The translations under genes and the position numbers were made by a program. Shown here one piece after another: positions 1 to 10,217 of a DNA stretch of 64,000 bases; position 1 is the stretch's first letter, and each line of letters starts with the position of its first letter. The stretch lies in the NCBI GenBank assembly GCA_003153575.1, contig PLZW01000037.1, positions 124,001 through 188,000 on the forward strand. Direction: 5' to 3'. The notes under the pieces were generated by a model, which worked only from the letters and a program-made list of their open reading frames with translations, was not told the DNA's origin and ran no database searches. This DNA comes from Acidimicrobiaceae bacterium (lineage in GTDB: Bacteria; Actinomycetota; Acidimicrobiia; Acidimicrobiales; RAAP-2).

Positions 1-529
1 AAGAAACCCAGCGACAGGCGCTGGAGGTGGGCGAAGACCTTCACCCGCAGGTCGTTCATGACCCAGGCGGCCAGCCTCCCGGTGACCTGGACCGAGAAGC
101 GCTGGGCGGTGGCGGTGACGGCGATGAACACCACGTAGGCGATCGCCATGGCCACGACGACGCCGAAGTCGAGGTGCCCCGGCCCCGGGATTCCGCCCAT
201 GCCGTAGTTGATGGCGTACTCGGTGAGCTTGGGTCCGACTTGGCCGGCGACCGAGATGACGACGACCAGCAGGCCGGCGAGGACCAGCATCCACGGGTAC
301 TTGGTGAGGAGGCTCCACAGGCTGAGGCGCTTCAGCTCGTTCTCGTTGGCGTTCTGTTCGAACGTGAGGGTCGGCGTCTCGTACTCGGGCTCCGAGGCCA
401 CGAGGCGGTCGACCCCGGACTGGAGCTCGGCCGGAATGCCGGCGAAGGGGAGTCCGGCCGCGGCCGACGACCCGACGGCACCGGGCCCACCGCCCAGTCC
501 GCCGCCGCCTCCGAACCCTCCACCCCAGG

Positions 530-533
<4 letters not shown>
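1..533 (-). CDS. ABC exporter half-transporter, N-terminal part (runs off window)
   Basis: This gene is cut by the window edge, leaving about 177 N-terminal codons. It starts with ATG at 533 and overlaps the stop of the upstream ABC gene in an ATGA arrangement. The first 20 residues are rich in glycine. Two transmembrane segments are visible (around WMLVLAGLLVVVISVAG and GVVVAMAIAYVVFIAV), followed by a cytoplasmic loop with a type IV (ABC1) exporter look. The nucleotide-binding domain lies outside the window. It is probably the partner half of the adjacent ABC protein, forming a heterodimeric drug or lipid exporter in the membrane. The substrate cannot be inferred. Confidence 0.85.
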
Positions 534-2475
<1,942 letters not shown>

Positions 2476-2479
<4 letters not shown>

Positions 2480-2946
2480 TTGCCCCACCGTGCCCGGGTG
2501 TAGGCCGCGAACGCGATGCGCCAGGCGGCCAGGCCCCGGAAGGCCGCTTCGGTGGCGGCCGGGTCGTCCATGGCATCGGTGACACCGCGGAGGCGGGCGT
2601 CGACGGCCATGTCGGCCTCGGCCAGGACACGGTGGCCCTCGGCGGTCAGCACATGATCGACCCGACGTCGGTCCCCGGCCACCGCGCACCGTTCGACGAG
2701 GCCTTTCGCCACCAGGCCATCGGCGACGGAGGTGACGGTCGGTGGGCGCACGGCCAGGCGCTCGGCCAGGTGGGAGGAGGCGGCCGAGCTCTCGTCCAAG
2801 AGCCCGAGGATCCGGTACTGGGGGAGCGACAGGTCGACCGTGCCGAGGCCGATCTCGACCTGCTTGGCCAGCCACGCGGCAGTGCGCCCGAGCGTCCGGC
2901 ACTCGTCGTCGACGGCGGTGGCGACCGGGGTTTCTTCGGGATTCAC
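2476..2946 (-). CDS. MarR-family transcriptional regulator
   Basis: The protein has 156 residues. A winged-helix core runs from about residue 40 to 110 (LPQYRILGLLDE, then a recognition region near RLAVRPPTVTSVADGLVAKGLVER, then a wing with GDRRRVDHVLT), flanked by helices for dimerisation. MarR proteins bind palindromic DNA as dimers and are released by small ligands. The GTG start at 2946 abuts a perfect ATAGT-TAG-ACTAT inverted repeat. It is the first gene of an operon with two ABC exporter halves, so it most likely represses its own efflux pump. The ligand is unknown. Confidence 0.9.
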
Positions 2947-2959
2947 ATAGTTAGACTAT
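2947..2959. promoter_or_regulatory. Inverted repeat, candidate MarR operator
   Basis: The sequence ATAGT-TAG-ACTAT is a perfect 5-bp inverted repeat with a 3-bp centre. It is AT-rich in a GC-rich setting and touches the GTG start codon of the MarR gene. On the coding strand it reads like an extended -10 region immediately before the start, so the transcript may be leaderless and the operator would overlap the core promoter. This is inference from position and symmetry. Confidence 0.5.
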
Positions 2960-3017
2960 CGAAGGACTTCGGTGGTCCGTGCACGGGCCGGGGCGGCGGG
3001 TGGACCCGGAGGGCGAT

Positions 3018-4109
3018 TCAGCCGAGCCCGTCGTCGACGACCACGGTCACGCCTTCGGCGGCCGACCGCCGGACGGCATCGAGTACGGCGATGTCCCGCA
3101 CACCGTCGACGAAGGTGGCCGCCGTAGGCCCGGCGGGGTCCGGGCGACCCTCCATCCGGCAGCGCAACACCTCGGCCAGCCGGGTGTAGGGGCCGAGGTC
3201 CATGCCGTGGGAGATCATCCGTTCGTAGGCGGTAGTGACCAGGCCGTCGGGCAACGGCGGGGCCGCACCGGTGGGCAGGTCGTCGGGCACGGGCAGCGTC
3301 CGGGTGCCGGTGTGGTCGGCCACCTTGACGGTCGACCCGACGCCCTCGATCCAGGCCGTCCCCGTCGAGCCCACCACCCGGGTGACCACGATGGGCGGGC
3401 CCCAGTCGCCCGAGGTGCTCTGGAGGACGCCCACCGCTCCGGAGCGCATGGTGAAGTGGACGAGGAAGGCGTCGTCGGCGGTCATACCCCGCGCCGCGAT
3501 GTGGGGCAGCGAGGCGCTGACCCGGTCGAACTCGCCGAGGGTGCACCGGATCTGGTCGATGATCTGGGACCCGTGGGCGGCCATCCACCCGCCACCCTGG
3601 TCGACGTCGGCCCACCACGCCGGGACCTCGGCTGCGGGGTCGGCCAGCAGCGGCACATGGAGCAGCACCGTGGCCATCCTCGGCTCGCCGATGACGCCGC
3701 CCTGGACGGCCTGGGCCAGCAGCGCCTGGCCGGCGTCCCACCGGAACTCGCAGCCGAGGAGGTGGACGACACCGGCGGCAACGGCTGCGGCCAGTACGGC
3801 CCGACCCTCGGCGGCATCGCGGGCGAACGGCTTCTCGCAGATCAGGTGCTTGCCGGCGGCGATGGCCGCCAGGGCGATAGCGGCGTGGGTGTGCGGCGGC
3901 GTGGCGATGGTGACCGCGTCGACTCCGTCGATGGCCAGGGCTTCCTCGACCGACGTCAGCGCCACCGGGATGTCGAACAGGGCGGCCCGGGCCGCCGTCT
4001 TGTCCGGGTCCTGCCCGACGAGCGCGACGACGTCGAACCCGGCGGCCCGCAGGGCGCGCACGTGGGTGACGCATCCGAACCCGGTTCCGAAGACGACGAC
4101 ACCGCTCAT
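3018..4109 (-). CDS. Gfo/Idh/MocA-family NAD(P)-dependent oxidoreductase
   Basis: The product has 363 residues. An N-terminal Rossmann fold (VVVFGTGFGCVTHVRALRAAG) is followed by the family EKP motif (ICEKPFA, near residue 95) that supplies a catalytic lysine, then a C-terminal alpha/beta substrate domain. Members oxidise or reduce sugar-like and polyol substrates such as inositols. The ATG at 4109 overlaps the preceding isomerase stop by 4 nt. It is the last gene of the 8,591-3,018 operon, so it probably acts on the same polyhydroxylated substrate as the isomerase upstream. The exact substrate cannot be read from sequence. Confidence 0.88.
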   Translation of the reverse strand: MSGVVVFGTGFGCVTHVRALRAAGFDVVALVGQDPDKTAARAALFDIPVALTSVEEALAIDGVDAVTIATPPHTHAAIALAAIAAGKHLICEKPFARDAAEGRAVLAAAVAAGVVHLLGCEFRWDAGQALLAQAVQGGVIGEPRMATVLLHVPLLADPAAEVPAWWADVDQGGGWMAAHGSQIIDQIRCTLGEFDRVSASLPHIAARGMTADDAFLVHFTMRSGAVGVLQSTSGDWGPPIVVTRVVGSTGTAWIEGVGSTVKVADHTGTRTLPVPDDLPTGAAPPLPDGLVTTAYERMISHGMDLGPYTRLAEVLRCRMEGRPDPAGPTAATFVDGVRDIAVLDAVRRSAAEGVTVVVDDGLG

Positions 4110-4957
4110 CTGCTCTCCTCCAGGATGCCGATGGTGGTGGCGGCGGCCTGCCGGGCGGCCTCGGGCGCCCCGAGCTCGTGGAGGTCGTCGCTGAACACTT
4201 CGACCCCGAGCGGGGCGCTGGTGCCGGTGGCGGCCAGGGCACGGAGCAGGCCCACGAGGTCGAACTCGCCCTCTCCAGGCAGTCGCCGGTGGTGCAGCGT
4301 GGCCTCCACCAGGTTCGTCTCGGCGGCCAGCGGGCCGTCGTCGAGCTGGATGCCGAGGATGCGTTCTCCGGGGACGGCGGCGAGGTCGGCCACGTCGCAC
4401 CCGGACCGGACGACGTGCCAGGCGTCCACGTTGAGCCCGCCGTTGACGGCGTCGGCCCCCTCCACGATGGCCAGGGCGGTGGCCAGGTCAGGGATCCTCG
4501 ACCACGGGAGCCACTCGATGTGGACCAGCAGCCCGTGCTCCGCCGCCCGGGCGCACAGGCCACAGAACGCCTCGGCCGCGTCGTCCACGGTCCAGGTCCC
4601 GCCGAACACGTCGACGGCGTTGAGCGACCGGGCACCGACGGCCTCGGCCATGGCGAAGAGGTCGTCCTCGCCGAAACGGAACACCTCCTCGGAGTCGAAC
4701 GCCGGGTCCACGTGCACATCGGCCGCCCCCGGCAGCCACCACCAGGCCGGGTCCACCTCGGCCACCGTCAACCCGTGGTCGGCCACCATGGAGCGGAGGT
4801 CGGCGTCGCTCCGTCCCTCGTCCCGGGCGGCGGCGATGTCCCGTCCCCACAGCGAGATCGAGGCGAAGCCGGCCGCCGCCGCGGCCTCCAGGCGCTCGGC
4901 GAAGGGGGTCCCCCTGGGCAGGGTGCCGGCGCAGAGCACCAGGTCGTCAGGTCCCAT
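4106..4957 (-). CDS. Sugar phosphate isomerase/epimerase (AP endonuclease 2 TIM barrel)
   Basis: The 283-residue protein is a xylose-isomerase-like TIM barrel. Metal-site elements are recognisable: acidic and histidine positions in LLVHIEWLP, GLNVDAWHVVRSG, LGIQLDDG and a late GVEVFSD strand. IolE/IolH-type isomerases and hydroxypyruvate isomerases share this fold. The ATG at 4957 overlaps the previous stop by one base (TGATG), and its own stop overlaps the next gene, so translation is coupled. The pairing with a Gfo/Idh/MocA dehydrogenase is typical of polyol or inositol-like catabolism, but the reaction is not determined. Confidence 0.85.
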   Translation of the reverse strand: MGPDDLVLCAGTLPRGTPFAERLEAAAAAGFASISLWGRDIAAARDEGRSDADLRSMVADHGLTVAEVDPAWWWLPGAADVHVDPAFDSEEVFRFGEDDLFAMAEAVGARSLNAVDVFGGTWTVDDAAEAFCGLCARAAEHGLLVHIEWLPWSRIPDLATALAIVEGADAVNGGLNVDAWHVVRSGCDVADLAAVPGERILGIQLDDGPLAAETNLVEATLHHRRLPGEGEFDLVGLLRALAATGTSAPLGVEVFSDDLHELGAPEAARQAAATTIGILEESR

Positions 4958-5889
4958 CAGTAGCCGGCCTCCGTGTCGACGATCCCGCGTAGCTCGTGGC
5001 CGGCCCGGTAGCGGACGAGGTTGTCCGCGAACAGGGTGAGGGTCCTGGCCCCCGTCCGGGGTGAGGACCAGGAGATGTGGGGCGAGAGCCGCACCCCCGG
5101 GTGGGAGTAGAAGGGGTGGCCGGCGGGCAGCGGCTCGGGCTCGACCACGTCGAGCGAGGCCCGGGCCACGCGCCCGTCGTCGAGCGCCCGCAGCAGCGCG
5201 TCCTGGTCGATCAAGCTGCCCCGGGCCACGTTCACCAGGTGCACGCCGGGCCGGACGGCGGCGAACGCCGCATCGTCGAACAGGTGCCGGGTGTCGGGCG
5301 TGGCCGGTGCGGCCACCACGACGTGGTCGGACCCGCCGAGGAGGGTGGCCAGGTCGGGGGCGAGTGCCACCCCGTCGAGGGGGGAGGGGGTGGCACTCCG
5401 TCGGAGGGCGAGCACCGACATGTCGAAGGCGAGCGCCCGGCGGGCCACCTCGGTGCCGATGGCGCCGAACCCCACGATGCCGAGCATGCGGCCCTCGAGC
5501 CCGCCGAGCTGTGCGGTGTTCCACTGCTCGGGGGGCTCGGTCACCCACGATCCGGGCAGGTGCTTCTCGAAGGCCAGCATGGCGGCCAGCACGAACTCGG
5601 CGATGGCCGCCGCACCGGCGCCCCGGGAGCAGGTGAGGACGCGGTCCCCCAGCACGTCGAAGGGGAAGCCGTCGGTGCCGGCCCCGAGGACGTGGACCCA
5701 CCGCACGCCGGGGGTGAGGGCCGCGGCGAGGGCCGGTCCGTCGTCGACCAGCGTGACCAGGACGTCGGCCGACTCGGCCCCGGGGGTCCCGGCTGCGACC
5801 AGCTCGGCGTTCGGCAGGCCGCGGCGGAGGGCGTCGAGCAGGTAGTCGCCCCACGTGCCGCAGTGGACGGCCACCGTCCCGTCGGTCAC
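4957..5889 (-). CDS. D-2-hydroxyacid dehydrogenase (NAD-dependent)
   Basis: The 310-residue product belongs to the D-isomer-specific 2-hydroxyacid dehydrogenases, which interconvert 2-hydroxy and 2-keto acids. The dinucleotide motif GIVGFGAIGTEVA lies near residue 140. The family Arg, Glu and His catalytic residues are visible in VNVARGSLID, VVEPEPLP and LSPHISW. The start is GTG at 5889, giving a GTGA overlap with the oxidoreductase beta gene; the frame continues upstream but without homologous-looking sequence. Its neighbour consumes 2-oxoacids, so this enzyme probably supplies or removes the keto acid used by the ferredoxin oxidoreductase. Confidence 0.88.
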   Translation of the reverse strand: MTDGTVAVHCGTWGDYLLDALRRGLPNAELVAAGTPGAESADVLVTLVDDGPALAAALTPGVRWVHVLGAGTDGFPFDVLGDRVLTCSRGAGAAAIAEFVLAAMLAFEKHLPGSWVTEPPEQWNTAQLGGLEGRMLGIVGFGAIGTEVARRALAFDMSVLALRRSATPSPLDGVALAPDLATLLGGSDHVVVAAPATPDTRHLFDDAAFAAVRPGVHLVNVARGSLIDQDALLRALDDGRVARASLDVVEPEPLPAGHPFYSHPGVRLSPHISWSSPRTGARTLTLFADNLVRYRAGHELRGIVDTEAGY

Positions 5890-6674
5890 CGGTCGACCTC
5901 GTCCTTCAGCACGCCGGGGGTGTGCACGGCGGCGAGGTTGTCCTCCAGGTAGCCGGGCGCCTCCTCGGTCTCGACGAACCAGCCGGTCGGGCACATGGTG
6001 AGGATCTCCACGAAGGAGAATCCGGCGCGCCGCTCCTGGGCCTCGAACGCCCGCAGCAGCATCTTCTTGGTCCGGGCCACGTTGCCGGCACTGTTCACGA
6101 GGCCCCGGGCCACGTAGGCCGCCCCGTCGACGTGGGCCAGCAGGGAGGCGAGCAGGATGGGCCGGCCGTGGAGGTCCGGGTCCCGTCCCTCCAGGCTGGT
6201 CTTGGTCCGCTGCCCCACGACGGTGGCGGCCGACATGTGACCGCCCGTCTCACCGAACACCCCGTTGTTGAGCATGATGCAGGTGACGCTCTCGCCCCGG
6301 GCCGCGGTGTGCAGCACCTCCTGGAGTCCCTCGCTCACCATGTCGCCGTCCCCCTGGACGGTGAACACGATCGAGTCCGGGCGGGCCCGCTTCACGCCCG
6401 TGGCCACCGACGGCGCCCGTCCGTGCAGGGCCTGGAGGACCTCGACGTCGAGGTTGTTGGAGAACGCCGTGTAGCAGCCGATGCCGAACACGGCGATGGC
6501 CCGACGGGTAAGCCCGAGCTCGTCGACGGCCTCGAGGGCGCTCCGCATGGCCACCGGCTCGCCGCACCCCGGGCAGAGGTGGTGGGCGCCCACGTCGATG
6601 AGGGCCGGGGTGAAATCGTCGACCAGTCGGGCCGGTGCCGACGGCGGTCGGTCGGTGGGGACGAATCCGGTCAC
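5886..6674 (-). CDS. 2-oxoacid:ferredoxin oxidoreductase, beta (TPP) subunit
   Basis: The 262-residue protein carries the thiamine-diphosphate domain of the pyruvate/2-ketoglutarate/2-ketoisovalerate ferredoxin oxidoreductases. A CPGCGEP motif that helps ligate a [4Fe-4S] cluster lies near residue 35. The TPP/Mg motif GDGDMVSEG is followed about 27 residues later by LNNGVFGETGGH. The enzyme decarboxylates 2-oxoacids to acyl-CoA while reducing ferredoxin. The GTG start at 6674 overlaps the alpha-subunit stop (GTGA). All four subunit genes are adjacent and ordered gamma, delta, alpha, beta. Confidence 0.92.
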   Translation of the reverse strand: MTGFVPTDRPPSAPARLVDDFTPALIDVGAHHLCPGCGEPVAMRSALEAVDELGLTRRAIAVFGIGCYTAFSNNLDVEVLQALHGRAPSVATGVKRARPDSIVFTVQGDGDMVSEGLQEVLHTAARGESVTCIMLNNGVFGETGGHMSAATVVGQRTKTSLEGRDPDLHGRPILLASLLAHVDGAAYVARGLVNSAGNVARTKKMLLRAFEAQERRAGFSFVEILTMCPTGWFVETEEAPGYLEDNLAAVHTPGVLKDEVDR

Positions 6675-7756
6675 GACGCCACCACCCGGGAGATCCGCTC
6701 CTTCAGGACACGGACGTCGAGGTCGGGGGCGATCCCGAAGCCGGAACTGTCGAGGCTGAGCCCGCCGATGAACTCGACCGGGGCCCGGCCGAGCACGGCG
6801 AGGCGGACGTCGTCCACCATCTGGCCCTGGTTGTTCTCGTAGACGGCGACCACCCGTGCCCCGTCGGCCGCCCGGGCCACCGCCTCGGTGGGAAAGGGGT
6901 ACAGCGTGATCGGGCGCACCGTCCCGACGGCCAAGCCCTCGGAACGCAGCTCGCGCACGGCGGCCTGGACGTATCGGGCCGGGGTGCCGAAGGCCACCAC
7001 CACGACCTCGGCGTCCTCGGTGTCGGTCACCTCGGCCAGCGGCTTGACTGCGTGGGCCATGGTCGAGGTGTGGGCGGCGCAGTCGGCGTAGTGGGCCGCG
7101 AGGTCGTAGCCCACGTCGTCGCGCTGCTTGGCGCTGCCGAGGAAGGAGATCAACTTGGCCCGTCCCGTGCCGCCGCTCGAACCGTCGAGCCCCCACGCCG
7201 GCACCGCCCGGTCGACGGGCCCGGGAATGGTGACCGACCGGGCCGTGTGGGCCAGGTAGTAGTCGCCCATGACCAGCACCGGGTTCCGCCACCGTTCGGC
7301 CAGGTCGAAGGCCAGGCCGATGAGGGTGACGGCCTCGGCCGAGTCGGCCGGGGCCAGCACCAGGTGGCGGTAGTCGCCGTGGCCCCCGCCCCGGGTCGCC
7401 TGGTAGTAGTCGCCCTGGGCCCGGGCCATGTCGAGGACGACCAGGGGGAGCCGGGCCAGGGTGATCTCGGCCAGCGACTCCTGCATGAGGGAGAGGCCCT
7501 GTCCGGTCGAGCCGGTGGCTGCCGGGGTGCCGGTGGCCGCCGCCCCCCAGGCCATGCCCACCGCCTCGAGCTCGCTCTCGGCGTTCATGCAGATGCCCCC
7601 GACCCCGGGCAGCAGGCGGGCCATATGCTCCAGGACCTCGGTGAACGGCGTCATCGGGTACCCGCTGAAGAACCGGCACCCGGCGGCGATCATGGCCTCG
7701 GCGATGGCCTCGCTCCCCTGCAGCAGCCGTCGGGCCGGCGCCGCCGTGTCGGTCAT
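6671..7756 (-). CDS. 2-oxoacid:ferredoxin oxidoreductase, alpha subunit
   Basis: The product has 361 residues and matches the alpha subunit of four-subunit 2-oxoacid:ferredoxin oxidoreductases, with an N-terminal pyrimidine-binding domain (GYPMTPFTEVLEHMA, AESELEAVGMAWGAA, STGQGLSLMQESLAE) and a C-terminal transketolase-like domain (PITLYPFPTEAV). It pairs with the beta subunit to hold thiamine diphosphate. The start is ATG at 7756 in an ATGA overlap with the ferredoxin-like subunit. The GDYYQATRGGGHGDYR stretch is typical of 2-oxoglutarate or branched-chain (KorA/VorA-like) members, so the substrate may be one of these, but this is a soft call. Confidence 0.92.
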   Translation of the reverse strand: MTDTAAPARRLLQGSEAIAEAMIAAGCRFFSGYPMTPFTEVLEHMARLLPGVGGICMNAESELEAVGMAWGAAATGTPAATGSTGQGLSLMQESLAEITLARLPLVVLDMARAQGDYYQATRGGGHGDYRHLVLAPADSAEAVTLIGLAFDLAERWRNPVLVMGDYYLAHTARSVTIPGPVDRAVPAWGLDGSSGGTGRAKLISFLGSAKQRDDVGYDLAAHYADCAAHTSTMAHAVKPLAEVTDTEDAEVVVVAFGTPARYVQAAVRELRSEGLAVGTVRPITLYPFPTEAVARAADGARVVAVYENNQGQMVDDVRLAVLGRAPVEFIGGLSLDSSGFGIAPDLDVRVLKERISRVVAS

Positions 7757-8016
7757 GACGGACCGCCGGGCAGCTCCAGCGGCGTCTCGTACTTGTAGAC
7801 CTGGAACACGAAGTCCGGACAGATCTGCGAGCACGCCTGGCACCCGGTGCACCCGGCCAGGAGGCGGGGGTAGCGGTAGCCGCGGGCGTTGGTCTCGTGC
7901 TCGGTCATCACCAGCACGCCGGGCGGGCAGCTGTCGACACAGAGGTCGCACCCCTTGCAGGCGTCGATGTCGATGACCAGGGTGCCCCGGGTCCGCACGG
8001 TCGGCGCCGGACTCAC
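7753..8016 (-). CDS. 2-oxoacid:ferredoxin oxidoreductase, delta (2x[4Fe-4S]) subunit
   Basis: This 87-residue ferredoxin-like subunit has two classic cluster motifs, CKGCDLCVDSCP (near residues 20-31) and CTGCQACSQICP (near residues 56-67), each predicting one [4Fe-4S] centre. It would carry electrons from the TPP site to external ferredoxin. The GTG start at 8016 overlaps the gamma-subunit stop in a GTGA. Small size, position and motifs all fit the PorD/VorD-type subunit. Confidence 0.93.
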   Translation of the reverse strand: MSPAPTVRTRGTLVIDIDACKGCDLCVDSCPPGVLVMTEHETNARGYRYPRLLAGCTGCQACSQICPDFVFQVYKYETPLELPGGPS

Positions 8017-8591
8017 CGGGCGTCCGCCGGCTGGAGCCAGGCCGGGAAGGTCCCGTGGTCGACCGCGGCGAAGCCGGCCCGCAGGGCCAGGTCGTTGAGC
8101 TCGGCGTGCCGGGACCGGTAGGAGGGGAGTGACACCCGCGACGCGGCCTCCAGCGAGTCGAGGCCGACCAACCCGGTGGCTGCCCCGTAGGCGCCGACCA
8201 TCACCATGGAGGCCGTCATGATCCCCCCTATGGTCACGGCGAGGTCGGTGGCCGCCACCTCGACCACCCGGCCGGCGGTGACGGTCCCCGGTGCCACCAC
8301 CGAGGTGTTGACGAAGACCACGCCGTCCGGCGCCAGCCGGTCGACCACCGTGGCGGCATGCTCGTGGTGCATGAGGACGGCCGACCACGTGGACCCGACG
8401 GTGGGCGGCGACTCGACCGGGCCGTCGCCCACCACCACGGTCGACTCGGTGGCCCCGCCGCGCATCATCCCCCCGTAGCTCCCGAAGACCTGGACCTCCC
8501 GGCCCTCGAGGACGGCGGCCCGGGCCACGACGGCCGCGGCCAGCTGCACCCCCTGGCCACCGATCCCGGTCATGATGAACTGGCGTTCCAC
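8013..8591 (-). CDS. 2-oxoacid:ferredoxin oxidoreductase, gamma subunit
   Basis: The 192-residue product starts with the gamma-subunit hallmark GIGGQGVQLAAAVVARAA and includes YGGMMRGGATESTVVV, as in Por/Kor/Vor gamma subunits that bind coenzyme A. It is the first gene of a seven-gene operon reaching 3,018. The GTG at 8591 lies only 9 nt from a well-formed -10 box, so the transcript may be leaderless or nearly so. Confidence 0.92.
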   Translation of the reverse strand: MERQFIMTGIGGQGVQLAAAVVARAAVLEGREVQVFGSYGGMMRGGATESTVVVGDGPVESPPTVGSTWSAVLMHHEHAATVVDRLAPDGVVFVNTSVVAPGTVTAGRVVEVAATDLAVTIGGIMTASMVMVGAYGAATGLVGLDSLEAASRVSLPSYRSRHAELNDLALRAGFAAVDHGTFPAWLQPADAR

Positions 8592-8630
8592 AGAACAGTG
8601 ATCTTATGGACAGAAAACAGTGTTTTGCAA
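8592..8630 (-). promoter_or_regulatory. Promoter of the 2-oxoacid oxidoreductase operon with TetR-type element
   Basis: Reading the minus strand, TTGCAA (8630-8625) and TAAGAT (8606-8601) are 18 bp apart, a good sigma-70-like spacing, and the -10 ends 9 nt before the GTG start. The element AGAACAGTGATCTTA (8592-8606, plus-strand reading) covers the -10 box and occurs identically at 10120-10134 beside the TetR gene. A near-palindrome, AAAACAGTGTTTT, lies at about 8614-8626. Inference: the TetR encoded at 10,218 represses this operon. Confidence 0.6.
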
Positions 8631-8633
8631 GCG

Positions 8634-10088
8634 TCAGTCCGACGCCAGGCGCTCGACCAGGAGCCGGCGCTGGACCTGGCCGGTGGCCGTGCGGGGCAGG
8701 GCCGCCACCAACCGCAGCTGCCGTGGGTGCTTGAAGCCGGCCAGTCGGCCCACGCAGTGGGCCCGCAGGGCGTCGAGGGTCGGTGCCTGGCGCCCGGGCT
8801 CGGGAACCACCACGGCACAGACCACCTCGCCCCACCGGGCGTCGGGCAGGCCCACCACGGCCACATCGGCCACATCGGGGTGACCGGCCAGCACGGCTTC
8901 GACGTCGGTGGGCGCCACCGCCTCGCCCCCGCTGCGCACGAGGTCGCCGGTCCGGCCCACGATGGACAGGAACCCGTGCCCGTCCTCCTCGGCCAGATCC
9001 CCGGTGCGGTACCAACCGTCGACCAGGCTGGCCGCGGAGGCCCCGGGGTCGTCGAGGTAGCCGTCGAAGAGCAGCGGGCTCCGCACCCACAGCTCGCCGT
9101 CCACGTCCCGTCGGACCCGGACGCCGGTCGACGGTGGACCGCAGCTGCCCGGATGGTCGGCGAAGTCGGACTGGTCGAGGCACGCCACGCTGCCCGCCTC
9201 GGTGGAGCCGTAGAAGACCCGGAGGTGGACGTCGGGCAACAGTCCGGCGATGGCGTCGAGGAGCTCGGGCGGGGTGGACGACGTGCCGGTGTCGGCCATC
9301 CGCAGGGTCGCCAACGGGCCCGGTCCCGACGGGCCGATCAGGTCGATCAGGCGCTGCCACACGGCGGGAATGCAGTTGAGGCGGGTGGCCCGGTGGCGGG
9401 CCACGGCCTCGCAGATCTCGTCGGCTGCAGCCGTTCCGACCAGCACCACCGCGTCGCGGGCCTGCCACTGCTGGAGGGCGATGGTCCATGCCCCCATGTG
9501 GAACAGCGGGTAGGGACAGACCATGGCGCCCCGGGGCTCCAACAGTGCGCCCGGGTGGGTGCGCAGATGGTTGGCCCGGTGCGACAGGACCGCCCCTTTC
9601 GGCCGCCCGGTGCTGCCGCTGGTGAAGAAGGCCACGTGGGTGTCGCGCTCGCTGAGGCCGGACGCGTCCGCCGGCCCGTCGTGGCGACCGTCGGCCAGGG
9701 CGCCGAGACCGTCGAGGGTCAACCTCGGTGGCGACGACGGTCGGGCGGGCCGATCGGTGTCGGTCACCACCAGGTCGGGCCGGCAGGTATCGAAGATGGC
9801 CCCGGACTCCTCGGCGCCGAGGAGGCCGTTCACGGGGATGAAGACGGCTCCGATCTTGGCCAGAGCGGCAAACAGCGGCACGGCGTCGAGCGTCGTGGCC
9901 GACCACAGGGCGACCCGCGACCGGCGGCCGATCCCGAGCCCTGACAAGGCACCGGCCAGCTGGTCGGCGCGGGCGTCGAGGGCGCCGAACGTCAGGGAGC
10001 GGTCGCCCAGCGCCGCCGCCGTCCGGTCGGGCACGGCGTTGGCGGCATTGCTGAAGACATCGCCGATGAGGAGGTCGCTTCCGGGCAT
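8634..10088 (-). CDS. AMP-dependent acyl-CoA synthetase/ligase
   Basis: The 484-residue protein is an ANL-superfamily adenylating enzyme that activates a carboxylic acid to its CoA thioester. It shows the P-loop FFTSGSTGRPKGAVLSH (near residue 150), the motif YGSTEAG, the WYRTGDLAEEDGHGFLSIVGR region, and a C-terminal lysine in the ATGQVQRR segment, where the usual GK is GQ. That change at the common catalytic-lysine position deserves attention. ATG at 10088 was chosen; a GTG one codon earlier is also possible. It is divergent from a TetR gene and shares its operator. Confidence 0.88.
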   Translation of the reverse strand: MPGSDLLIGDVFSNAANAVPDRTAAALGDRSLTFGALDARADQLAGALSGLGIGRRSRVALWSATTLDAVPLFAALAKIGAVFIPVNGLLGAEESGAIFDTCRPDLVVTDTDRPARPSSPPRLTLDGLGALADGRHDGPADASGLSERDTHVAFFTSGSTGRPKGAVLSHRANHLRTHPGALLEPRGAMVCPYPLFHMGAWTIALQQWQARDAVVLVGTAAADEICEAVARHRATRLNCIPAVWQRLIDLIGPSGPGPLATLRMADTGTSSTPPELLDAIAGLLPDVHLRVFYGSTEAGSVACLDQSDFADHPGSCGPPSTGVRVRRDVDGELWVRSPLLFDGYLDDPGASAASLVDGWYRTGDLAEEDGHGFLSIVGRTGDLVRSGGEAVAPTDVEAVLAGHPDVADVAVVGLPDARWGEVVCAVVVPEPGRQAPTLDALRAHCVGRLAGFKHPRQLRLVAALPRTATGQVQRRLLVERLASD

Positions 10089-10102
10089 CACCCGTCCATT
10101 CC

Positions 10103-10134
10103 ACTGTTCTTGCTCTACGAGAACAGTGATCTTA
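10103..10134. promoter_or_regulatory. TetR operator in the acyl-CoA synthetase/TetR intergenic region
   Basis: ACTGTTCT (10103-10110) and AGAACAGT (10120-10127) form a perfect 8-bp inverted repeat with a 9-bp spacer. The right arm continues as AGAACAGTGATCTTA (10120-10134), identical to the element at 8592-8606. The minus-strand TAAGAT at 10134-10129 can serve as the -10 of the acyl-CoA synthetase. The site lies between the divergent synthetase and regulator genes, as expected for an autoregulating TetR repressor. Confidence 0.62.
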
Positions 10135-10217
10135 GAGTGGGGGAGACGAGTGGGGGAGACGACAGGGTGACGGTGTGCGCCCGTGCCTCCGCCCGCACCG
10201 CGCCGACGAGGAGCCCG

